DNA of 64,000 nt from Diaporthe sp. PMI_573 (lineage: Eukaryota; Ascomycota; Sordariomycetes; Diaporthales; Diaporthaceae), in assembly GCA_021399435.1 (NCBI GenBank), contig JAJTUP010000064.1, positions 248,001 to 312,000 of the forward strand, read 5' to 3'. How positions within the stretch are numbered: the first letter of the stretch is position 1; the number at the start of each line of letters is the position of its first letter. A program made the position numbers and the translations under genes. Below are positions 1 through 11,359 of the stretch, piece by piece. The notes under the pieces were generated by a model. It saw only the letters and a program-made list of their open reading frames with translations. It did not search any database and was not told where the DNA came from.

Positions 1-16
1 ACCGACGTTCTTGAGA

Positions 17-1101
17 TTAGCCAGCGGGTGCGGGAATGCTGCCGTACTGGACCATGGCATCGTGAACATCAGATGAACAGGAATGCCGAGCGCCTGGGCG
101 CAGTGGACGTGGGCAAAGCTCGGCGGGTTGGAGATGATCGCGTCCGCCACGAAAGGGTCTCCAGTTACGGTGTCCGGCTTGATTCAGGCCTCCCAGAAGC
201 CTTCTAGCATTTCCTCCACCATATCTCGTTTTTTTTCCAATCTCCCCAGCCTGGAGACTCTTCATGCTGGGGATAAGGCCGGGGTTCTTCACCATATAGG
301 CCATCAGGGCAGCAGGATCTCCTCCGACGCCATAGTGCTCCAAGCCGGCATCTCTGACGAACTTCTCAAATACGTCGTGAGTGGCCAGCCGAACACGATG
401 GCCGCGTCTCTTCAGCTCAGCACCCAGTGCAACAAATGGCTGGACATCCCCGCGGCTTCCCACAACTTGAATCAGGACGTTCAACTTGGTTGGGTCCTGA
501 TGGGTATGATCTTCTTCTGGTATCTGTTCGTAGGGTGGTGGTGGCGACTCAGGCCTCGAACTATGTGGTGGTGGATATTGCAGTTCTTCGTCTTTAATAC
601 TCCGTCGGTACGTAAAGCGGATTGCTCGGGCGAGCTTGGAATCGCAATCGATTTCGACACGGCCGTCGTCCTCTACAAAACCAACGCAGGTTTCTATTAG
701 CCCTGTCCACGCAGAGTATGTAAAATGTCTAACCCACCCCTGATAATTGTATCTCCTCCCCACAGCTCACTTGGTGTGTCGCCTCCCCACAGCTCACTGG
801 GTGTGTCGCCGGCCCATAACTCACTTGGCGCCGGAGAAGTCGGGGAAGGAATGGCCTTGTTATCGTGAAGATGCTGATTGTGTATATCCTGAGTGTTGAG
901 GTCGCCAGTGCTTGCTGTCCTCCGTACCGAGTGTGGTGTCATCGGCGAAAGCAATGCCTGGTCGCCTCCCGCTGAGTGTGGTGTCACCGGCGAAGGCAAT
1001 GCCTGGTCGCCTCCCGCTGAGTGTGGTATCGTCGGTGAAAGCCATGTCTGGTCGTCTCCGGCTGCTAACTCATATCGAACTGTTCTCCGTTTGTTGTCCA
1101 T
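17..1101 (-). pseudogene. GT28-type sterol glucosyltransferase-like gene, N-terminal part, broken
   Basis: The reading frame at 17-763 contains the hallmark start of the GT28 N-terminal Rossmann domain of fungal UDP-glucose:sterol 3-beta-glucosyltransferases ([18 protein letters not shown]), preceded by a DDGRVEID segment and a proline-rich linker typical of the family. These enzymes glucosylate membrane sterols. The frame shifts by one base at an eight-T run (229-236). In the corrected frame the expected coding continues ([36 protein letters not shown]) but meets a TGA at 184-186 where the family has a Cys. An upstream frame (697-1101) with tandem repeats probably encodes the low-complexity N-terminus; the join between the two frames is not certain. 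The gene continues past base 1. Two independent lesions argue for a pseudogene. Confidence 0.75.
754..1063 (-). repeat. In-frame 45-bp and 27-bp minisatellites in the glycosyltransferase N-terminus
   Basis: About three copies of a 45-bp unit lie at roughly 929-1063 and encode a 15-residue motif like HSAGGDQALPSPVTP. About three copies of a 27-bp unit at roughly 754-835 encode the nonapeptide PSELWGGDT. Both unit lengths are multiples of three, so copy-number change would keep the frame. Confidence 0.8.
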
Positions 1102-1215
1102 GTTGCTGGGGATGATCGCGGGTCAGCTCCGAATTTGGACGTGTCTCTTTGTCGACGCTGAATCTTTGACGGATGTTCACCGGCTCTGAATGTCGCTGGT
1201 GGCAGTTGTAGCGAT

Positions 1216-1473
1216 TTAATAAACATTGTGACGACGGGGCATGTACTCAAAGGCGTTAAGTTCTTGTGTCAGCATGTTTTCCGCCACGTCTTCGGATTGC
1301 GTGGTTAAATCACTATAACAAGGCATAAACACGGTAGAGTCGTGTAGGATGTCAGGCAGTAATGTTGATGCCATGTCTGCGCAAAAGAAACTGACTCGCG
1401 ATGGAGGACATAGTGACGAGAGGGCGCCGCTAGACTTCATGCGCTCAGTGAGTGAAGACACGTTGGCGTCCAT
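1216..1473 (-). other. 85-codon open frame, possible upstream exon of the glycosyltransferase
   Basis: This minus-strand frame lies directly upstream of the glycosyltransferase frames and starts with MDANVSSLTERMKSSG. It has no recognisable domain. It could be the first exon of the gene at 17-1101 or an unrelated small open frame. No convincing GT...AG pair joins it to the next frame. Confidence 0.2.
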
Positions 1474-1834
1474 GCTGTGTTGAGGAGCGGAGGTGATGGG
1501 TGAGTAAGTTTAGGTGTCCGGGCGTTATACATGGAAGCAGCGAGCCAAGGCTTCACTGCAAGTGACTGCGCTGCTTCTAAAAGATATCATAAAATAATGA
1601 ACAGTACATGTCCTTTCGTCAACATTTGCGAAATTCACCCTCCGCTCCACAGCCAGCCAGGAAAGTGATAGAAATCGGGCCAATGGGACATCAGGGACTC
1701 GGTTCCTCAGTCGAACCTCACCTAGCAGCAGATCGATTGGGTGAAACTAACACAGATTTATTGGTTACTAAAGCCGCCGTTCGGTATGTGTTGGTGCGAG
1801 AATCCCTGAGCTGAAGCCAAGGTCTTCTGGCGAC

Positions 1835-1975
1835 GTCACCCATTTCCCTCCCCTGACAAATACCTTTCCCCTCTGCCACGCCTTCCTCGCGCGCTCTTCT
1901 ATTTATAGCCGGCAGCATCCTCCCTCGCTCGCGCTCGTTTTGTCCATACAACAACAAACTGGTCTGTTCATGTTC
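1835..1975 (+). promoter_or_regulatory. Pyrimidine-rich TATA-containing promoter-like segment
   Basis: A CT-rich tract (about 1835-1895) precedes a TATTTATA box at 1900-1907 and an A-rich CATACAACAACAAAC stretch, the usual layout of a fungal core promoter reading rightward. The only candidate downstream is the small gene at 2630, about 0.7 kb away. Confidence 0.3.
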
Positions 1976-2629
1976 AGCACGCCGAAGACATCAGATAAAT
2001 CTCCTTTTACTCTCCTCTGTCACCTATCTAAGAAGCTCGCGTTCGCCTCATAAGGCCCTCCTCAACCGTCAGCGAACACAGGCCACTGGTTGATCTATGG
2101 CCGAACATATGCACTCGCAGTTTGAAAGAAACGTCATTATAGACAACACAGTCGATGCCTACACTATGCACTATACAATCCTCCTCCTATCCGGGTCTTA
2201 CGAAACCATCTCTCCAGAAAGGAGAGCAGTACTTTTGCCGCCTACGGCAGGTGGCTCGTTCCATATGCACGTGAAGATCTATTGTGCCTTAGTGCTCTCT
2301 GTCTTTCAGGATGGCGATAAGGACTTTATCACGACGAAACGGTCCGTTCCGGAAAAGGGAGGGTTGGTTCTGTGTCACACAGCTGGCGGCTTGATCGAGA
2401 GGTTCTTGATGCCTCAGAGTATCACTATTGCCTCTTCTCTCCTGAGTAGCCTCTCAGACGGCGTCTTCTGTTTCCTCCCCATGTCTAATATCCCGCTCCG
2501 ACAACAGTTCCTCGCCATTCGATCTTCTCAAAGCCTACTGAATGCGGATATCATGGCGGACCGCTCTCTTTCCACTTTTCCGAGCCAAAGACAATCGCCC
2601 ATTCCAGAGACAAGCAGGAAGACATCGTC

Positions 2630-3013
2630 ATGTCTCCCGTATCAAAAATCATTGTGATTATTTTGGCATTGCTCTACGGGGCCGGCTTTCGTCTTACAGA
2701 AATTATTTCCGGCCTCGATCATCCCGAGCAGGATCCGACAACTAGTCTTTTCTTCACTGGCGGCCCGGGCTCGGACTTGGGGCGCGAAGCTCCCCGCAAC
2801 ATGATATTGCGGCTTACAAACAAGAAGGGCCGAGTTCTCGAACGGTTTGAAGACTTGATCTTTACCACAAACAAATCTGAGATGACAATAGGAGATCTCT
2901 TTGCCCTTCCAAAGCTCTTTGACGACTCTCGATTTCCCGGAGGAGTTGATCATTGCATCACAGATTTCATCAGAGCGGGAACCAAAGAGTTGAAGAAGCT
3001 CGGCGCCTTGTGA
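2630..3013 (+). CDS. Hypothetical 127-aa protein with N-terminal hydrophobic segment
   Basis: The frame begins with a hydrophobic stretch (residues 5-20, KIIVIILALLYGAGF) that could be a signal anchor or signal peptide. A polar region follows with no known motif, ending in TKELKKLGAL. Composition is protein-like. A longer overlapping frame at 2097-2657 has poor composition and is less likely. Upstream exons are possible between the promoter-like segment near 1.9 kb and this start. I do not recognise the family. The 770 bases after it hold only a CTT microsatellite (about 3210-3235) and no supported gene. Confidence 0.4.
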   Translation: MSPVSKIIVIILALLYGAGFRLTEIISGLDHPEQDPTTSLFFTGGPGSDLGREAPRNMILRLTNKKGRVLERFEDLIFTTNKSEMTIGDLFALPKLFDDSRFPGGVDHCITDFIRAGTKELKKLGAL

Positions 3014-3782
3014 ATTCAGTCATTGGGGATTCTTGCTCCTATCACACAGAATGGAACTGGACTTAGATCGAAGCTTCGGCGGCCCAACAAAACACTGACA
3101 GAACTAGAGTCGGAATAGATGAGCCCAGGAAGTTGGAAACATGCTTCTGGGGTTTGATTACGGATATAGGCTGCTATTTCATCCTTGGGCGTTCAGGCAC
3201 TGGTAAAATCTTTTCTTCTTCTTCTTCTCTTCTTTTCTATCCCGTGGGCTATATGGTGTCCATGGTGTCTACGCTGAGGTATTGTTTCGAGAACGGGGTG
3301 TCTAGGTGCTCTTTGCCCTGCGACTCTCGACCTTGAACTGTTGCCACAACCTTAGTCGTTGTTAATTTATTTGGCTCTTAAAGCCTTCTCACAGTTCCCG
3401 ATCTCCATCTCAGTTGTTCGTGATGATTATGATATATGAAATTGCGACAACCCATGGAAAACAGATCACATGTGCATCGGCACGCAGAAGCTTTTTCTTT
3501 GCCGAACAGTCAGTCAAATATACTGCAACGGCTTTTCTTACCCGAATTTAACACTATCCTACCTAGGTAGATCCATCACCCTGGCTATTCTTCATTCGCT
3601 CTTTGGTTGCGGTTGTCCCGGCCATGAGAAAGTACTGTGTGTATGTCTAGTCAATCTATGGGTGAGTAAGTAGGTAGTTATGTAAGTAAGTAATGGGAAA
3701 ATTCCGCTCAAGAACATGTATATGAGCCAAACCGCGTGCGCCTAAGTCTTTTTGTAAAAATATGGTCATCGTCTGCATCTTC

Positions 3783-5963
3783 TTACTCAATTCCTGATAG
3801 GTCAAATTCACCCTCGCGCTTCCTGACCAGAATCTCCACCGCGGCGTCGGTGTTCAGATTGATGCCGAACTCGTGAACCTTGGGCTTCACGCCCTCGGGC
3901 AGCTTCCAGTCGTAATTAAGCAGCATGAAGATCAGTGCGATCTTGACCTCGTTTGCCGCGAAAAACCTGCCCGGGCAGGCATGGACACCGTGACCGAAGC
4001 CCATGTGCTCTGGTGTCGTGGAAACCAGCAGTGAGGTGTTTTCCTTGCCGGGTTCGCCGCTGCGCCGCATGTTGTAGAAACGGTAGCCATCCCCTGTGTC
4101 GAATTTGGGTTAGCTAACAAAATACGAATAGTGATGAATAGAGGGGAGGTGGGGAAGTCAAGGACCTGTGGCCCTGCGCGTGTAGCCCGTCCAAATTGAC
4201 CAATGCACGGAAGTTGGGCTGCAGCAAGCCGGCCGGCGGGATTGTAGATGCATATGGCAGAAAATTGTGCTCAAAATGGTGTGCTCATTGCAGGAGGTCG
4301 CTCACATTCTTTTGCGTTTGGGTATGCTTCGTCATCCCTTGATCCTCTGTCAGTGCCCATTCATCCTCATGGGGAGCAAGGAATGGGGAGCTTACCAGTG
4401 GCGATGCGTTGATACTGCGAGATAACTTCCCTTAGGAATAACTGTGCCGTTGGAGAGTTCGACATCCGCTCTGGCCTTTCGCTGCATGGTGGCTGTGTCA
4501 TGATTTTGTCAGTCTCATGGAATCCATATAATCCCAACCGTTCATTCAGAATTGTGCGTCTAGAACCGTATATCTCAGCACGATTAGAATGGTAGACTCA
4601 CCTAGCTGGATAGGCTTGAGGCGCTGGCTCTCCTTGATGACACTGTCGAGCAGCTTCATGTTGGTCAAGGTGGTCTTCTTCCAACCTCCATCAGACAGGA
4701 CCTCCTTGATTTCCTTGCGCAGGTCTTCGATGACCTCCGGGTGCCCGGCCAAGTCCGTCACGACCTGGGTCATGAGATCCGAGGTGGTATGGATGGCCAC
4801 AATGGACAGAAACAGCTGCATCGCCGCCGGCTCATAGTCGGCCTTTGACTTGGCCGCAGCATTCTCAAACCACTCTATCGCATCATTGAAGTCGATCGTC
4901 TTTCCCTCTGCCGCCGCGGCTGCCTTTGCCGCTGCGCGCTTTTCCAGGACCGGCTTCAGAATAGAGCGTGCCTCGACCACCTGCGCCTGTGCGGCCCTGC
5001 AGATGGGCAAGACACGGGCGGCGATGGACCTTAAGCCGGCTGGGTACGTGCGCAGGGCATCGGCTGCTGGGAACATGGTCGCGGCGTATTCCCTCGAGAT
5101 CTTGAGCCACGCCTCGTTGCGGCAAAGCTCCTCTCCCAGGAAAACGCGGGATGAGATGCGGGCAACAAAGATCAGAATCGTGTGTCGTAACGGCAGCAAG
5201 TGCCATTCTGTACGACGATCAGGATTAGTATACGTAGGAAATATTCTGGACATGTTGAGAAATATAGGGTCTGGTATTTCTTACCCTTGCTCTCCCCAAA
5301 AGAAATAGGCATAGCTAATGCTGTCTCGTCTGCCAGAGGCTTGGTGATTTTGGCTATGGATGGGTCAGAGTCAGTAATTATTTAAGCACTTGTCCAGGTT
5401 GCTGACAGAATCGCACTAACCCAAGAATTTTGTCAGATCCTTATTGATCACGGTCAATGTTAGAAAGTCTTTCGTGCCTTGGTATGGCGCCTCAAAGCCA
5501 GGATACCGGGTTTGGAAGAACTTCAAGATGAGGTCAGTTTCAGCTGTCATACCTAGCTGTGCACGTCAAAAAGTCAGTACATGTCAGGCACACTTACATC
5601 AACGCTGAAGTCAGAGAAGCTGAGTTTGGGATTATTCCGGATCTCGTTCGCCATGCTCGGCGGGAGTACTGTCATATTGCCATAGTCGGTGATGAGCTGC
5701 GCTGGCTCGTTGGGGTGGCTGTTGAACCAGTTCCGCACGAGTGAACGGCATTTCCGGATGTAGATTCCCTTTGCCCGCTCAGCAGTGAGCTCGAACGGCC
5801 GTCGAGGATTCAAGAACGGCGCCTTGGACTTCGGCTTATTGCCAAGTGAGTAGATAAAGACCACAAATAGGATGGTGGCCAGGAGATATGGAATCGGCTT
5901 GGCTGTGATGCCCGCTGTTTCTACGTCGCCCAAAGCTGCCTGAATGGAAGCCCGTAGAGACAT
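3783..5963 (-). CDS. Cytochrome P450 monooxygenase, fungal ent-kaurene-oxidase-like type, 7 exons, 538 aa
   Basis: Exons read 5963-5598, 5556-5421, 5353-5285, 5207-4602, 4492-4396, 4337-4306 and 4093-3783; all six junctions keep frame and restore expected P450 text, giving 538 residues. The N-terminus has a membrane anchor (PYLLATILFVVFIYSLG), then the PFLNP..PFELT segment and LITDYGNMTVLPPSMANEI, as in fungal ent-kaurene oxidase-like P450s. The I-helix reads AIHTTSDLMTQ, the ExxR motif is KESQR, and the haem-binding loop FGHGVHACPG supplies the Cys ligand. It should be an ER-anchored haem-thiolate enzyme using CPR-delivered electrons. The substrate is unknown; relatives act in terpenoid and other secondary metabolism. 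It is divergent from an SDR remnant 250 bp away, perhaps a relic of a small oxidative cluster. The gene appears intact. Confidence 0.92.
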
Positions 5964-6205
5964 ATCTGATGTCTAGTTGCTGAAAAGACAGAATGGATTT
6001 CGATACTTGTATAGTTGTTGGGTAGGTGTCGAGTAATGGCAGAGGAAGAGTGATAATGCAGGTATTAGTGCAGAAGGCAAGCCTATATCTACAATTATTT
6101 CCCCCTAATCGGTATGCGTGAACAGTCCGTGGAGACCCGATGCGTGTTCTCCACCGCTTCGTCGAGAATGAATGTATACAGACATAGAAACTTGCTGCAA
6201 TTGAC

Positions 6206-6718
6206 ACTCAATCATTGGCTACTGAGCCGGATCCCACCCCGACAGAAAAATTGACAAATGCTTTGGCTGTAGTACTGGAAATTGCTGGCGATGTGACAGA
6301 CCCAGAGACAGGCAAGGCTCTTGTGGCCGAAGCAGCCAAGAAGTGGGGGTCTCTTGACGTTTTCATCGCCAACGCTGGCATTTTCAAGGCCTGCAAATTT
6401 CTCGAGTAGGTGCTCCTGCCGAGGATTCCTCAACCTGTACACATCTGATCGCCCTTGGCAGTATTGAGAAGGAGACATTCGACAATTCCCTGCGAGTCAA
6501 CGTGAACGGAGCTTTCTACGCGTTTCAGTCGGCAGCAAGGCAGATGGTCAAGCAAGGCAAGGGCGGATCCATCATCGGCATCTCATCCATCAGCGCGCTT
6601 GTTGGTGGCGGTCTTCAAGTACATTACACCCCAACCAAGGCAGCTCTATTGTCCATGACCCAATCGATGGCCATTGCTCTGGCAAAGGATAAGATCAGGG
6701 TCAATGCTCTGCTGCGGT
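6206..6718 (+). pseudogene. Short-chain dehydrogenase/reductase (SDR), truncated at both ends
   Basis: The fragment matches the middle of a classical SDR: GDVTDPETGKALVAEA, the NAG motif in DVFIANAGIF, an intron (GTAGGT...CAG, about 6407-6462), a catalytic Ser in IIGISSISALVG and the YTPTK active-site pair. The N-terminal TGxxxGIG cofactor motif is absent, and the frame ends right after IRVNALL, before the family's PG segment. Without its nucleotide-binding motif it should not be catalytic. It lies head-to-head with the P450 gene, so the two may once have been coexpressed. Coding similarity starts near 6206 and stops near 6713. Confidence 0.75.
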
Positions 6719-6805
6719 GAAGCGGCAAAAGGCTCGATGGTCTTCGGCCCATTCATTTTCCCGCAGGATCTGATCCACCTCCTCAGGTGTGAAATGGCGC
6801 GGCAT
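6701..6805 (-). other. 34-codon open frame abutting the SDR breakpoint
   Basis: The minus-strand frame starts MPRHFTPEEVDQILRENEWAE and runs into the truncated 3' end of the SDR fragment. Its composition looks like the start of a real protein cut off at the junction. It marks a rearrangement boundary near 6706-6713. The family is not recognised. The stretch 6810-7130 holds nothing I can support. Confidence 0.3.
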
Positions 6806-7133
6806 GCCAACGCTTTATACTCGAATTCCTACCTATATTAAGTATCTACGCCATTACTACGAATACGTGAATTGAGATGTGTTGTCACATAGTCAGCGTG
6901 GACGCTCTTACTCGGGGGTGCTGTACCAAGACCAGATCTTCAATGAATACAAAACCCCCTTGAAATCAACGTTTGTGTAGTGCGCCTACCACCGCGGACG
7001 CCACCTCGTCAACCCCTCCGCGAACCCCTGCTTCTACCACGTCCGCCCCTAGTGGCGCGAGCAGGTGGCGGATCGTTGGAATCCAAGCCATGCGAGGCAT
7101 GCCTCTTCCGCTTGCGCCTGCCCCTCGAGTCGC

Positions 7134-8606
7134 TCAAGGCGATTGCCACGCCGCGATTCGAGCCGAACGGCGAACAGTTCTCGTTGCCTCACACCTGCTG
7201 GTGGCGGAAGTTGCCCTGATGCGCAGCATTCGCTTTGGTGCGTGTTGAGGATACGGGGCTTTACCGGGTCGTACTTTGGAAGATGCCTTCCTCCTCCTCT
7301 CGAGACTGCCAAGGCGTAAGGCAAGTTCTTGCTTGGTTTCCCATGTCTCCATGTCTGTGCACGCAGTATCGTCCCAGGCCAAGTCACCAGCAATCTGAGG
7401 ACATAGAGCTTGGGCGAGTCGCTCCTTGAGACCGAGGACAGGCCAGATTTGAACCGGGGTGATCTCAATGTTCAACTCGCCGCCTTGCACATCTGTGACC
7501 ACGGGAGCTTTTGATGGAAATGCAAAGCGCTTGAGAAATACTGCGGTGACGACTGCACTATAGATGATAAAGTCGGCATTTTCGTGGTCTTGAGTGATGA
7601 TCTTGACCGGAACGTCGCGAAACTCCGGCTGAGGTAAAGACGCGTTGCGAGCCGCATGAGATGCCATAGGCGAGTCTTGTGACGATGTTTTCGGAGGCTG
7701 TGTCGAGCGGTGGCGATAGCACTGCCATTGGGCAATGGCTAACATGACGGCCACAAGATAGGAATCTCGGGCAGCATTTTGCGGGATGAGTCGCTTGCGT
7801 CGTAATTTCTGGAGACTTTTGATCGGGACGTTGGGACTGTGATTTGGACCAGGCGTAACCCGGTATAATTTGCTGCGATTCTGCTGCAGATAAGTCCTGT
7901 TGACGAAGGCCAGGACCGGCCGGTCTGACCATGACCGAGTACTGCGGTGATCTTGGCTTCCAACGGTCTCCCCCGCTACTGCTAGGCACGCCGCAGTAGG
8001 ACACAGCAAGCTTCGTAGAAGCGCTATCGAGGCATCCCCTGTTCTCGTTGTTCAGTTTCCACAAGAGTGCAACCCGCACACCTTTTTTCACAACTTGATC
8101 TCCGAAGCGAACCTCGAGATCTATTTCACTTCTTGCCTGTGACAGTATATCGGGAAACATCGTTGACATAACGCTCCTGAGTGCCTCCAGCTGGAGTGGG
8201 CTTTGTTCCGAAGTCAAGATGGTGGTGAGGTCTCTGCTCAGGGCTTTAGCGACATTGCTCGGGCGCGAAGGGTACTTGGACGACGTCGAGTTCCAGTCAG
8301 GGGCTGGTCTGCGGGGGTTGATGTGGTGGATCCATTGGACGCCAAGGAGTTGGGCATGCTGATCTTGCCATAGGCTGGAATGATGAAGAGCGCTTCCCCT
8401 CGGTTCTCGTGGAGGATATCGTACAGGGAGCCCGGCTCCGGCCGGGTTATGTGATTTACACGTCTTCGCTTCGTAGGTTTTGTGTCGTCGGGAGGCGAGA
8501 TGGGAGGTGCCGGCGATTTGATGCGAGCGAGGGCGGATTGACTCGGCGGTGCTGCTATGCTGCTGGCGCCCTGGGGCGCGAGCCTGCGTTTTCTGGATTC
8601 GGCCAT
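7134..8606 (-). pseudogene. Uncharacterised ~490-codon gene with two frameshifts
   Basis: Coding-like text runs through three frames without gaps. From MAESRKRRLAPQ at 8606 to LFIIPAY it is in one frame; near 8371 it moves to a second (QLLGVQWIHHINPRRPAPDW, LEVRFGDQVVKKGVRVALLW); at the C-run 8036-8040 it moves to a third (DASIALLRSLLCPTAACLAV, RPVLAFVNRTY, DVPVKIITQDHENADF, VLGLKERLAQALCPQI) and ends at 7134. The N-terminus has a basic, nuclear-signal-like patch (KPTKRRRVN). The shifts have no intron signals and look like single-base lesions. I do not recognise the family. A sequencing error in short homopolymers is the alternative explanation. Confidence 0.55.
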
Positions 8607-9104
8607 ACCAAGAAGTTGGTCAAGAAAACTTCGGCTGGGTGGAGATTTTGGCAAGCCGTCTGGGCAATAAGCTCGAGTCCTGAAGCGAAAAACTGCGCGC
8701 AATGTGAATCGATCCGGGCGATCCCGGACGAGAGAGGGCGGTCCAAGGGGAATGTTGACAGTCGACGCGCTTCGTCTTATTACCCGTTGGAGAATTCACG
8801 CCCAAATCTGACTAATCGCCGCTGCAGCCAATCAGGGCACTCCACTTCTCGGCTTCGCACCACCCAACCTAGTGCGTTTCGCACCCTCAATGCCCGCAAC
8901 GTTTCAGAGACACCCTGAGTGCCGGTCATGGGTGCGCTACGCAGGGGTGGAGGACTGAAAAACTGTCACGGTGGAATCAAGCCAGCGCGCATTGATCCTG
9001 CATAGCCTCCAAGACAACAGAGAGTGCTATCCCAAGGCTCAGACTTTCTATTTCAACTGGAGTTGGGCGGGGAGTTCCACGGCCGAAAGCTGAGGCGGTG
9101 CAAG

Positions 9105-9129
9105 TTACACCTGCACGGTGCAGGTGTAA
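9105..9129. repeat. Perfect 12-bp-arm palindrome
   Basis: The sequence TTACACCTGCAC, one G, then its exact reverse complement forms a 25-bp hairpin or cruciform-capable site. It lies between the 3' end of nirK and the start of the unknown gene at 8606. The surrounding 8610-9540 has no supported gene. Confidence 0.85.
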
Positions 9130-9544
9130 GATGCCGCGGTGCGTGAGGATGCCGAGGATGATGCGATGGGTCAATCTAACCTCAGCAGCGGAGTGCAACA
9201 CCACACGTTCTGGAAATCTGTGGACAAACATATGGCAAAGTTTGTCTCGATCTGTACGAGAAAGGAATGATTTCCTGGTTAACGAGGTCGTCCTTCTCAA
9301 TTTGGCTGGCAATGATCTTAGACAAAGGTTTATTCTTGCTGAAGAGCAGATATGAGTCACTTTAACAATCGGCGTACGCCGCAATAACATAAACAAGCCT
9401 CAAATCAAGAGCCGGCCGAGTATGACCTTCCTCACGTCCCAGATCCTAGCTGAATATGGTGACCTATGTCTGCTTAGCTGTTCATCTGACCCATGACCAC
9501 TGAATGAGAGGAGAGGACCCCAGTTGGGGCCGGAGACGATCTAA

Positions 9545-10988
9545 TCAGGCGTGTAATTTGCATCCCACGCAGGGGCTCGGCGGTTGGGTACTGTGATACA
9601 CGGCTGGATTTTGTGGGCCCGAAACATTCAGAAACCCGACACCTCCTTTATCCATACGGAAGATGGAGTGATCGACGAGTGCGTATGTTCCTGGGACAGC
9701 CATCTTCAAGTCCACGATTGTTGAGCCACCCGAGGGAACCAAGACGGTCTGGACGACCTTGGACGGGGGGCTGATCACGTCGCCGTCTCGATAAACGTTT
9801 CTAAAGTGAGAGCCAATAACGTGGAATGAGCTCGTGAGGTTGGGACCAGCATTTCCGAAGAAAATTCGGACATCGTCGCCAACGTTGGCTTTGAGAGGGT
9901 GATCTCTGGTAAGGGCTGACTCGCTGCCGTTGAACGCGACAACTTGGGGCTCTTCACGAAGCCCATTGGGATATGAAAATTCGACAATTTCGGATCGTCG
10001 TCCATCGTCATCAACCTCTGGCGGCTCGTGATAGAACTCGCTCTGCATCACGTAGTATTCCTTATCCACGGGGGGAAGATCGTTTTCCGCGGGTTGCACG
10101 TACATGAGTCCGTACATGCCATTGGAGATATGAACGGGGACTGGTGCTGCTGCACAGTGATAGACGTAGAGTCCCGGATAGAGCAGCCTGAAGCGACCGG
10201 TCTTGGTTTCGTTCTCCTCTGCTGTGGTGACCGCAGCACCACCGCCGGGCCCAGTAAACGCGTGGCAGTCAATATTGTGAGGGTTGCCTGCCTTATCCTT
10301 GTTGGTGAGAGTCAGCTCGACAACATCGCCAACTCTGGCTCGAATAAAGGGCCCAGGAACTGTGCCATTGAAGGTCCACTGCTCATATTTATACTGGCTC
10401 GTGAGCTGTGCCAGCTTAGTCGTAGTCACCAACGGGACTTTGACAAGGGCAGCATGGTCTCTTGTGATCACTGGTGGCACTTCAGGGGCCGTTGTCAGGA
10501 TCGCATCTTCCACTGGTAAGTCTGAGATTTCGTCCATGGTCTCAAAAACCTCCAATTTCGGTTCGGCCCCAATGGCAGGGGCAATCATGATATGGGGCTG
10601 CAGGGTGTCAGTTTCGATCCGAGATCTCAATTCTAACTATAGGACTTACCTCATTAGATTTTGTCTCATCTACAAAATTATGAAACCCTGGTGTAAGTTC
10701 CATTTTGATGGGACTCGAGCCACTGCGCTTGTACAAAAGCGCACCGAGGACCAGGCCGGTCGATGCTGCGAAGATGGGAACATAGCGTGCATAATTTGGG
10801 TTATCTCTGGCGCGCGATTTTGAAGACTGACATCGAGCTCCAATAAAGAGAGTTCTTCTGGCGTATTGAGATAACTTTCGAGGTGCAGTTGCACCGAGGG
10901 CGGCGGTGAGGCCTCCCCGCCCCCCCTTGAAAATGAGTCGGCTAGCTGCCGGAGAGATATTCCAGCTTGCCGCCATCAAGCCGTTCAT
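9545..10988 (-). CDS. nirK: Copper-containing nitrite reductase, mitochondrial (fungal NirK), 463 aa
   Basis: Exon 1 is 10988-10650 and exon 2 is 10597-9545, joined by a GTAAGT...CAG intron. NirK reduces nitrite to nitric oxide in fungal denitrification, taking electrons from a cytochrome or cupredoxin. The first ~95 residues are Arg/Ser/Ala-rich and end in a hydrophobic segment, as expected for mitochondrial import. Two cupredoxin domains follow. All copper ligands are visible: type 1 His in NPHNID, Cys and His in YHCAAAPVPVH, Met in SNGMYG; type 2 His in DCHAF, YHC and VDHSIF. The catalytic Asp (NIDCH) and His (VIGSH) are also present. Length and exon pattern suit an intact gene. No flavohaemoglobin, P450nor or nitrate-reduction gene lies next to it in this window. 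Confidence 0.93.
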
Positions 10989-11359
10989 CTTGGTCAGAAC
11001 TTATGGGGAAGAGCAAACAGATAATGATCCCTGGGACCGATGGGCTTGATCTCGGTACGCCCAGGACTGAGCGAGCCGGGGTGATTACCTTATACCAGGG
11101 CAATCGGCCCATGGACGAGGGCTTGGAGGAGGCGAGGTCCCAATACACAACCTTGGTAATCAGACACCATATACTGCTGCATATAGATATGTAAATGCCA
11201 TTGGAAAAGAGGTTGAGAAAGCATCTCGGCCGAGGGTTGCGAGGCTCTGCTGCGGCTGTGTCGGGCGTCGAAGTCGGAAGCTTCGAGGGCTTAAGCGAGG
11301 AATAGAAAGAGGTAACCTAGCCGAGCGGAACCCTTTCGGCATCAGATCATGGAATAACA

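Noticed and set aside
4850..5308. 152-codon plus-strand frame inside the P450 gene
   Set aside because: Ala/Arg/Ser-rich mirror of exon 4, with no independent features.
3783..10988. P450, SDR and nirK as a biosynthetic cluster
   Set aside because: There is no synthase or transporter nearby, the SDR is a fragment, and nirK belongs to respiration.
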